From an uncultured Clostridia bacterium (GTDB taxonomy: Bacteria; Bacillota; Clostridia; Oscillospirales; Ruminococcaceae): DNA of 6,396 bases. The stretch lies in the NCBI GenBank assembly GCA_946613705.1, contig CAMOFU010000145.1, positions 1 through 6,396 on the forward strand. The letters are read 5' to 3'. Numbering within the stretch: position 1 is the first letter of the stretch; the number at the start of each line of letters is the position of its first letter. Made by a program: the position numbers and the translations under genes. Shown in pieces: positions 1 through 4,645 of this stretch. The notes under the pieces were generated by a model. It worked only from the letters and a program-made list of their open reading frames with translations. It did not search any database and was not told the DNA's origin.

Positions 1-48
1 AAAAAGCAGCGGCATATCCCATTATATCGGGATATGCCGCTGCTTTTT
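1..48. terminator. Bidirectional intrinsic terminator
   Basis: Bases 1-20 are perfectly complementary to bases 29-48, giving a 20-bp stem with an 8-nt loop (ATTATATC). The stem starts with five A and ends with five T, so either strand reads as a GC-rich hairpin followed by a U tract. On the minus strand it begins 5 nt after the stop codon of the PC4-like gene, so it should end the flippase/PC4 transcript. It can equally stop a plus-strand transcript arriving from the left of the window, which is not visible. Confidence 0.93.
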
Positions 49-53
49 GGCTT

Positions 54-305
54 TCAGACCATCATCGAGTCATCGACATCGTCATCGAGCTCCTCGCCGT
101 TGAGGAGGGCGCGGAGAGCATTCACCTCTTCTTCGGTAAGGGTAACGCCCTTGCCCATACGGGAATGGTCGGGGGACCATTCTCTGATATCGTATTTGGG
201 CTCATGTTCGCTCCAGCTGACCATGTTCAGCTCCTTTGTCCAGCCTCTTGCGTTTTCCGAGAGCACACCGATGGATTTTGTGATCTCAAATTTCAGTTCT
301 GCCAT
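54..305 (-). CDS. YdbC/PC4-like ssDNA-binding protein
   Basis: This 83-aa protein resembles the bacterial YdbC family, which has the fold of the eukaryotic transcription coactivator PC4 (p15). Family members studied elsewhere form dimers that bind single-stranded DNA, and the cellular role in Firmicutes is poorly defined. Recognisable features are the N-terminal strand LKFEI (residues 4-8), GWTKELN (21-27), a core with WSEHEPKYDIREWSPD (31-46), and MGKGVTLTEEE (50-60) leading into a short helix. The tail, residues 71-79, is strongly acidic (EELDDDVDD). The length is normal for the family. The start is fixed by GGAGG at 314-318, 8 nt upstream. The gene follows the flippase by 59 bp on the same strand and ends 5 nt before the terminator. 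It is probably cotranscribed with the flippase, although a weak -10-like TAATAT (329-334, minus strand) without a good -35 leaves room for its own promoter. Family assignment is from memory of the motif pattern. Confidence 0.88.
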   Translation of the reverse strand: MAELKFEITKSIGVLSENARGWTKELNMVSWSEHEPKYDIREWSPDHSRMGKGVTLTEEEVNALRALLNGEELDDDVDDSMMV

Positions 306-364
306 AATAACAACCTCCGAGAATCAATATATTAATGCCTGGGATTACACAGGGAATGGCGGCA

Positions 365-2389
365 TCAATGCGTTTTGCGGCCCTGCCTTGTATGCTTTTG
401 CTGCGGCTTTGCAGCCGTTCTGCTTCTGCTTCTGCCGCCCGCGGTTTTCGCCGTTTTCGCCGCAGGTCTTCTGCGCCTGCGCCGCTTCCTTCTGCGTCCC
501 GGCTGAGCACCGAGAGCCCGCAGCAGTCTGTCGGAAAGCCGCGCGATGCGTTTGCGCATCAGTACCATCAGCAGCACCAGCTCGGCACATACGAGCAGCG
601 TTCCGAGCTCGCGTCCGAAATATGCGTATATGCACAGGTCGGCAAATATCACAGTCACCGCAAGGTCGAGCTTTCTGCGCAGTACACAGGTGAGCAGCAG
701 TGCGCAGACGAACCCGATGAAAAATGCAGCCCCCGCATTTTTTGCCTGCCATGCCGTGATGACCGTCACCGCCCAGCCGAAATACCCGAGCAGCGGCTTT
801 TTCAGCAGCATACCCTGCGACAGTATGACACCGCCGATGAAGTAGAAGCCCCAGCCGTTAGTCTTCAAGCCGATGATGCACAGCCCGATCACGAGCGCGG
901 ATAACAGAAGTATCCTGTAGATGCCGAGCCGCTTGATGATACTTACATATCTCTGCGGCAGTATCCTTGAGGCGGCTGCCCAGATCGGCTTGTAGTTCAT
1001 CAGCAGCACCACCGCGAACAGGGCGGGCAGCAGCCAGAGCGCTTTTTCGTGACTCACGATCACACTGTCCATGTTGATGATGACCATTGCAAACAGTATG
1101 CCGACGTTTGCCGCGATCTTGCCGACCTTCAGGTCGAAGGGGACGATCTTTTTCGAGTCATAGGCGCGGATGATGAATACCACCAGATATGCCATCACCG
1201 TTGATATCGCGGGACCGTAAAGACCTATCCGCGGTATCAGTATTATATTCAGCCCGATGTTTATTATTCCCGAGACAAGGCTCGTAGCCAGCGAGCGCAT
1301 CGTCCGCTTTGAGGTAAGGTAGATAGACCCCAGAAAGGTGACGAAGCAGGAGAACACCGACGAGAAGATCAGCAGCGGCGAATACAGCGCCGAATCCTGG
1401 AACTCGGCCCCGAGCCAGATGCTCGTCAGCGGCCGCACGATCATCAGGCACCCTGCCGCGATGATATACAGCAGGCATTGGTTGAACTCAAAAACATTGG
1501 TATAGAACTCGCTGCGGTCGTCCGAATCGTCCTCGATTATCGCGGACATATTCCATGCCTGCCCGAAGGTGAAGTAAACGGTCGCCACAAGGTTCGGTAT
1601 CTTATACGATGCCGAGAGCACGCCCGTAGATGCCGAGCCCATATAATGGGTGGTCATGAACGAGTCCGAGCTGTTTGTTATCAGCCAAAGCAGCTGCGCG
1701 GGGATAAGGGGTATCGAGTAATACATCATCGTGCGCAGCAGGTCGCGGTCGGGCGGAGAGAATCTGATATATCTCCACAGCTTTGCCGCAAAGGTAAGGA
1801 ACACGACCGAGAGCCCGTCCGATATGATGATCGACAGCAGATATCCCGTGTTGCCCATCTTGAACACGATTATGAACAGCACCGTGCCTATAAGCGTGAG
1901 CAGCGTGGTGAGTATGCCGTTCACGGCGAACAGCTTCACCTTGTCCAGCGCCCGCACGAATGTGGAATACACGAGCTTCAGGCTCGAGGTGACCACATAC
2001 ACATACAGCAGCAGCGAGTAGCCGCTCAGGTATTTGTCCGCTATCCCCGATACGGTGACTATCGGCAGTATAAGTCCCAGCACGGCAAAGCCTGCCAGAC
2101 AGATCATATTGCCGATCGTGAAGACCTTCCTTTTGTCAAACGCCTTGTCAAGACCGAAGCGTATCACAGCCTCGCTTATCGTCATCGTTACCACGGGCTG
2201 AAGCCAGTTGGCTATCTGTGTGATAACGTCGTTTATGCCCATCTCCTCACGGGACAGATAGGTGGTGTAGACCTTTACCAGCAGCAGGATCAGTATCTTG
2301 GAGCTGAACGAGCCGACAGCGAAGATAACAGTATTTGAAAACAGCCTTTTATAGCTGCTCTTTTTTCCATTTACAACAGCTTGCGACAT
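365..2389 (-). CDS. MOP/Wzx-type polysaccharide flippase with extended basic C-terminus
   Basis: This 674-aa polytopic membrane protein belongs to the polysaccharide-biosynthesis (Wzx/MOP) transporters, which flip lipid-linked oligosaccharides across the cytoplasmic membrane for capsule, exopolysaccharide or teichoic-type polymers. The substrate cannot be read from sequence. Typical features are the N-terminal helix (about 20-40), YLSREEMGIND (44-54), the segment around RALDKVKLF (146-154), and paired helices up to about residue 465. Most family members are about 450-500 aa. This one adds roughly four hydrophobic segments between about 490 and 612, followed by a soluble tail (613-674) with ten basic residues in a row-like block at 632-641 (RRRKRRRRRR) and further scattered Arg/Lys. 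The arginines use several codons (CGC, AGA, AGG, CGG), so the tract is not a simple DNA repeat. The start is supported by GAGG at 2397-2400, 7 nt upstream, and a promoter lies at 2513-2541. The gene probably shares a transcript with the downstream PC4-like gene. Confidence 0.9.
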   Translation of the reverse strand: MSQAVVNGKKSSYKRLFSNTVIFAVGSFSSKILILLLVKVYTTYLSREEMGINDVITQIANWLQPVVTMTISEAVIRFGLDKAFDKRKVFTIGNMICLAGFAVLGLILPIVTVSGIADKYLSGYSLLLYVYVVTSSLKLVYSTFVRALDKVKLFAVNGILTTLLTLIGTVLFIIVFKMGNTGYLLSIIISDGLSVVFLTFAAKLWRYIRFSPPDRDLLRTMMYYSIPLIPAQLLWLITNSSDSFMTTHYMGSASTGVLSASYKIPNLVATVYFTFGQAWNMSAIIEDDSDDRSEFYTNVFEFNQCLLYIIAAGCLMIVRPLTSIWLGAEFQDSALYSPLLIFSSVFSCFVTFLGSIYLTSKRTMRSLATSLVSGIINIGLNIILIPRIGLYGPAISTVMAYLVVFIIRAYDSKKIVPFDLKVGKIAANVGILFAMVIINMDSVIVSHEKALWLLPALFAVVLLMNYKPIWAAASRILPQRYVSIIKRLGIYRILLLSALVIGLCIIGLKTNGWGFYFIGGVILSQGMLLKKPLLGYFGWAVTVITAWQAKNAGAAFFIGFVCALLLTCVLRRKLDLAVTVIFADLCIYAYFGRELGTLLVCAELVLLMVLMRKRIARLSDRLLRALGAQPGRRRKRRRRRRPAAKTAKTAGGRSRSRTAAKPQQKHTRQGRKTH

Positions 2390-2466
2390 ATCAGGACCTC
2401 ATCATGCATCATAAAGTGGCCGATACCGTTTCTGCGGCGGTAACGGAGCGTCTGTCTGCCTCGCCC

Positions 2467-2490
2467 GACGACAGAACGCGCTCTGCCGTC
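2467..2490 (-). other. Hairpin in flippase 5' leader
   Basis: Read on the minus strand, GACGGCAGA and TCTGTCGTC form a 9-bp stem with one G-U pair and a 6-nt loop. It lies about 15-40 nt into the predicted flippase transcript and is not followed by a U tract, so it is not a terminator as it stands. It could stabilise the mRNA or be a protein-binding site. No known riboswitch pattern was recognised in the leader of about 120 nt. Confidence 0.4.
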
Positions 2491-2512
2491 CGCGAAGAAA
2501 CGACTATTCTAT

Positions 2513-2541
2513 ATTATAACACATATTCCCCTGTTTTGCAA
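2513..2541 (-). promoter_or_regulatory. Predicted sigma-A promoter for flippase unit
   Basis: On the minus strand there is TTGCAA (2541-2536) as the -35 element, a 17-bp spacer, and a consensus TATAAT (2518-2513) as the -10 element. TGT precedes the -10, matching an extended -10. Transcription should start near 2506, leaving a leader of about 117 nt before the flippase ATG. The -35 matches the TTGACA consensus at four of six positions. Confidence 0.78.
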
Positions 2542-2601
2542 ACATTTTTTTATCAGCATCAAAAATAATTTGTTTCACTGCCAAAAATATAAATAAAACG
2601 G

Positions 2602-2630
2602 TTGCAAAGTGCGGGGGGTTATGTTATAAT
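2602..2630 (+). promoter_or_regulatory. Predicted sigma-A promoter for CAP operon
   Basis: TTGCAA (2602-2607), a 17-bp spacer and a perfect TATAAT (2625-2630), with TGT directly before the -10, form a strong housekeeping-type promoter with an extended -10. Transcription should start near 2637, giving a leader of about 62 nt. The core elements and spacing are the same as in the divergent flippase promoter. Confidence 0.82.
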
Positions 2631-2646
2631 AATATTAATAGTTTGT

Positions 2647-2667
2647 ATTTGGCATTTGGTATTTGGT
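2647..2667 (+). repeat. Three tandem heptamers in CAP operon leader
   Basis: ATTTGGC, ATTTGGT and ATTTGGT follow each other without a gap (2647-2653, 2654-2660, 2661-2667). They start about 10 nt after the predicted transcription start and end 18 nt before the ribosome binding site. The heptamer is not a multiple of three and lies outside any gene, so it could be a binding site array in DNA or RNA, or a slippage product. Confidence 0.7.
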
Positions 2668-2685
2668 AAAGATTTGTTGAAATGG

Positions 2686-2691
2686 AAGGAG
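2686..2691 (+). promoter_or_regulatory. Ribosome binding site of first CAP gene
   Basis: AAGGAG ends 7 nt before the ATG at 2699. It supports that start over the open frame in another phase beginning at 2602, whose start would fall before the -10 element. Confidence 0.85.
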
Positions 2692-2698
2692 AAGTATC

Positions 2699-4474
2699 AT
2701 GTCCGAAAACAAAAGAAGAAAAAGTCTGCTGTGCAGGGTGCTTCTGAGTGCGGCGGCGGCTGTTGCGGCAGCTGCGGCAGCTGCGGTGTCCGCCTCGGCG
2801 CTGGATGCGGATACGGTGATAATGAGGGACTATGTGCAGCCCGATAAGGCAGGCTGTGTGACCGTCGGCATCAGCGGGAGCTATATCGCAGGTGTGGACG
2901 ATGCACTGTCTAAGATCAATGCCGCACGCTACGAGGCCTGCCGCGACGGGGTGCCGAACCCTGCCGACCCCTCGAAGAAGCTCACGCTTGCGGACTTCGT
3001 GCCTGCACAGTATTCCTCCGATCTTGAGAAATATGCAAGACTGCGTGCCGCAGAGGCAGTGTTCACCTTCGGTCATACCCGCCCGAACGGCGGCGGCTGC
3101 TTTACTGCCGAGGTGAAGAGCAGTGCCGAGTTCAGCTATCAGGCCGAGAGCATCGCATGGAACAATACGGGCTCGGTCAAGAGCGGCATAGAGCAGTTCC
3201 TTCAGGAGAAGGAGAACTGGGTGAACCAGAAGGCGGGCACGGTCACGGGCCACTACACCCAGATGATAAACCCCGCCAACAGGTATATCGGCTTCGGCTG
3301 CTTTACGACCAAGGATACCACGGGCTATTCCACCGCGCTCTGTATCCGCTACGGCCGCTCGGACAAGAATCTTGACGGCTCAAAGGGATCGCCCGTGCAG
3401 AAGGCGGTAGTTCCCGTGCAGATACCCGAGGACGCGCTCGACAACGTGAGGATAAAGGCTGTTTCGGGCAGCAAGACCATTCCCGCAAACGGCTCTGCGT
3501 CCTTTGAGATGAGGGCAACGGCAGAGTTCGATTTCACGAACGGCGGCAAGAAGAACACCTGGCAGTCCGATGTGATATTCTACGATGCACAGTGGGCTTC
3601 CTCCGACAGCTCGGTCGCCACGGTAACAAGGCTCGGCTACGTTAAGGCTGTCAGAAGCGGCAGGACGAACATCACCGCCTCTACGGAAAATGATGCGATC
3701 AGGTTCAAGGTCACGGTCAATCCGTCGATCGAGGAGTGTACTATCTCTATCCCCTATTCGAGCTACACCTACCGCGGGCGCGGGATAAGGCCCGCCGTTA
3801 CAGTCAAGCTCGGCTCGGAGAAGCTCGTGAAGGGCACAGATTATACGCTCACCTATACCAATAACGAGAATGTCGGCACGGGCATCATCACCATAAAGGG
3901 CATCGGCAGGCTCTCGGGCATAGTCACAAGGACCTTTAAGGTAAAGCCGCTCAACCTCAGCTCGTCCTATGCCAAGGTCACCATACCTTATGCCTCCTAC
4001 AGCTATACGGGCACGAATATCCGCCCCGCAGTGACGGTCGCCTTCAAGGACGGAACGGTGATACCCAGATCGGAGTATTCGCTGGTATACTATAACAATA
4101 TCAAGCTCGGCAACAGCAGGGCAAGCGTAACGGGCGTGACCGAGAACGTTATCGGCACCTTCTCGAAGCCCTTCGTTATCAAGCCCGCAAAGAACAAGAT
4201 ATCCGTGATCTCGTCCACAAAGGGTGCGTTCAAGATCTGGTGGACAAGGGCTTCAGAGGGCGCTTCGGGCTATCAGGTGCTCTACAGCAAGGACAAGGAT
4301 TTCAAGAAGGACGTTCACAGCTATTCCTCCAAGGCGCTCGACGATCTCAGCGAGAATTTCTCGAGAGTGCCCGAGTCGGGCGAGACATGGTATGTAAAGG
4401 TGCGCTCGTTCCTTGAGATCAACAATACCCGCTACGGCAATTACAGCGCTGTTAAGTCGATAACAGTAAAATAA
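2699..4474 (+). CDS. Secreted CAP-domain protein with BIG2, Ig-like and FN3-like modules
   Basis: This 591-aa exported protein opens with a basic n-region (KRRK, 5-8), an alanine-rich core (18-30) and a likely signal peptidase site after SASA (about 31-34). Residues about 65-222 form a CAP (SCP/PR-1-like) domain with the family's conserved His and Glu residues visible: H126 in GHTRP, E150 in QAES and H185 in GHYTQM. After this come a BIG2-like domain (about 251-341, WASSDSSVATV), two related Ig-like repeats (about 346-416 and 424-496, each starting IPY-S-Y-Y), and an FN3-like domain (about 497-591). There is no LPXTG, SLH, dockerin or C-terminal membrane segment, so the protein is probably released or held non-covalently at the wall. 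CAP proteins are found in all kingdoms and bind lipids or act in defence in eukaryotes, while bacterial roles are largely unknown. It is the first gene of the operon and a paralog of the protein at 4646-6337. Confidence 0.9.
   Translation: MSENKRRKSLLCRVLLSAAAAVAAAAAAAVSASALDADTVIMRDYVQPDKAGCVTVGISGSYIAGVDDALSKINAARYEACRDGVPNPADPSKKLTLADFVPAQYSSDLEKYARLRAAEAVFTFGHTRPNGGGCFTAEVKSSAEFSYQAESIAWNNTGSVKSGIEQFLQEKENWVNQKAGTVTGHYTQMINPANRYIGFGCFTTKDTTGYSTALCIRYGRSDKNLDGSKGSPVQKAVVPVQIPEDALDNVRIKAVSGSKTIPANGSASFEMRATAEFDFTNGGKKNTWQSDVIFYDAQWASSDSSVATVTRLGYVKAVRSGRTNITASTENDAIRFKVTVNPSIEECTISIPYSSYTYRGRGIRPAVTVKLGSEKLVKGTDYTLTYTNNENVGTGIITIKGIGRLSGIVTRTFKVKPLNLSSSYAKVTIPYASYSYTGTNIRPAVTVAFKDGTVIPRSEYSLVYYNNIKLGNSRASVTGVTENVIGTFSKPFVIKPAKNKISVISSTKGAFKIWWTRASEGASGYQVLYSKDKDFKKDVHSYSSKALDDLSENFSRVPESGETWYVKVRSFLEINNTRYGNYSAVKSITVK
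2765..2786 (+). repeat. Short tandem repeat in signal-peptide coding region
   Basis: The 9-mer GCGGCAGCT occurs twice in tandem (2765-2773, 2774-2782) followed by GCGG, inside the alanine-rich hydrophobic core of the signal peptide. Slippage by one unit would add or remove three alanines without breaking the frame. Confidence 0.6.
3763..3783 (+). repeat. 21-bp direct repeat, copy 1 (in first CAP gene)
   Basis: These 21 bases, encoding the YTYRGRG part of the first Ig-like repeat, recur exactly at 5629-5649 in the second CAP gene. They reflect shared ancestry of the two genes and are long enough to be noticed against an otherwise diverged background. Confidence 0.75.
4376..4395 (+). repeat. 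20-bp direct repeat, copy 1 (in first CAP gene)
   Basis: The 20 bases encoding SGETWYV in the FN3-like domain recur exactly at 6239-6258 in the second CAP gene. The surrounding 3' ends of the two genes are also very similar, including a 17-base match just before the stop codons. Confidence 0.75.
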
Positions 4475-4487
4475 ACGATAAACGATC

Positions 4488-4493
4488 GGAGAG
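4488..4493 (+). promoter_or_regulatory. Ribosome binding site of the microprotein gene
   Basis: GGAGAG ends 7 nt before the ATG at 4501. It lies in the 26-bp gap after the first CAP gene and is the main argument that the short frame downstream is translated. Confidence 0.75.
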
Positions 4494-4500
4494 AAAGCTA

Positions 4501-4620
4501 ATGAAGGTATTATTCAGGATAATCGCTGCCTTTGCCATCGTCATGGCAGGGCTTGCGGTCGCGGGAGCAGTCATCAGGCTGTTCAAGACCAGAATGACAA
4601 AGTATTATAAAGTATACTGA
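4501..4620 (+). CDS. 39-aa single-pass membrane microprotein
   Basis: This short frame begins MKVLFRIIAAFAIVMAG and ends in KYYKVY before TGA. Residues about 7-25 form one hydrophobic helix rich in Ala and Gly (A9, A12, A16, G17, A19, A21, G22, A23), a pattern suited to helix packing. The C-terminal part is basic (R26, K29, R31, K34, K37), so by the positive-inside rule the C-terminus probably faces the cytoplasm. An uncleaved anchor is more likely than a signal peptide because the hydrophobic stretch is followed by positive charges and no clear cleavage site. The gene has a good ribosome binding site, starts 26 nt after the first CAP gene and stops 25 nt before the second, so it should be cotranscribed with both. 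I do not recognise a named family. Similar short membrane proteins are common in related Firmicutes but mostly uncharacterised. It could assist export or anchoring of the CAP proteins, which is inference only. Confidence 0.75.
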   Translation: MKVLFRIIAAFAIVMAGLAVAGAVIRLFKTRMTKYYKVY

Positions 4621-4631
4621 GAAACAGAAAA

Positions 4632-4637
4632 GGGGAG
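4632..4637 (+). promoter_or_regulatory. Ribosome binding site of second CAP gene
   Basis: GGGGAG ends 8 nt before the ATG at 4646. It favours that start over the in-frame ATG at 4667 (Met8), which has no such site at the right distance. Confidence 0.75.
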
Positions 4638-4645
4638 CTGATAAT

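Larger units (their letters stand above)
2390..2698. other. Divergent intergenic control region
   Basis: This 309-bp gene-free stretch separates the leftward flippase unit from the rightward CAP operon. The left part (to about 2500) is GC-rich and corresponds to the flippase leader. The right part is AT-rich and holds both promoters, whose -35 elements lie 60 bp apart. The bases between the -35 elements (2542-2601) are A/T-rich and could act as upstream activating DNA for both. No convincing protein-coding frame is present: the open frame from ATG 2404 to 2568 lies antisense to the flippase leader and promoter and has only a weak AGGA in front. Confidence 0.8.

Noticed and set aside
306..364. 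Possible terminator between the flippase and PC4-like genes
   Set aside because: Only a 4-bp CCTG/CAGG pairing is present and it has no T tract behind it.
1478..2338. Long open frame on the plus strand, 286 aa
   Set aside because: It lies fully antisense to the flippase, is rich in His, Arg and Gln in the manner of a frame shadow, has no recognisable domain and no ribosome binding site in view.
2404..2568. Possible 54-aa plus-strand gene in the intergenic region
   Set aside because: Only a weak AGGA precedes the ATG, no promoter is evident, and the frame overlaps the leader and promoter of the divergent flippase unit.
2579..2654. Inverted repeat TGCCAAA / TTTGGCA flanking the CAP promoter, considered as an invertible promoter
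   Set aside because: The arms are only 7 bp, the match does not extend, and no recombinase gene is present, so chance in AT-rich DNA is the better explanation.
2624..3253. Minus-strand open frame of 209 aa over the CAP operon start
   Set aside because: It runs antisense through the first CAP coding region and its promoter, and its sequence looks like a reverse reading of GC-rich codons.
4580..4618. TATTAT and TATACT near the end of the microprotein gene, considered as a separate promoter for the second CAP gene
   Set aside because: No acceptable -35 element lies 16-18 bp upstream of either, and the short gaps favour readthrough from the upstream promoter.
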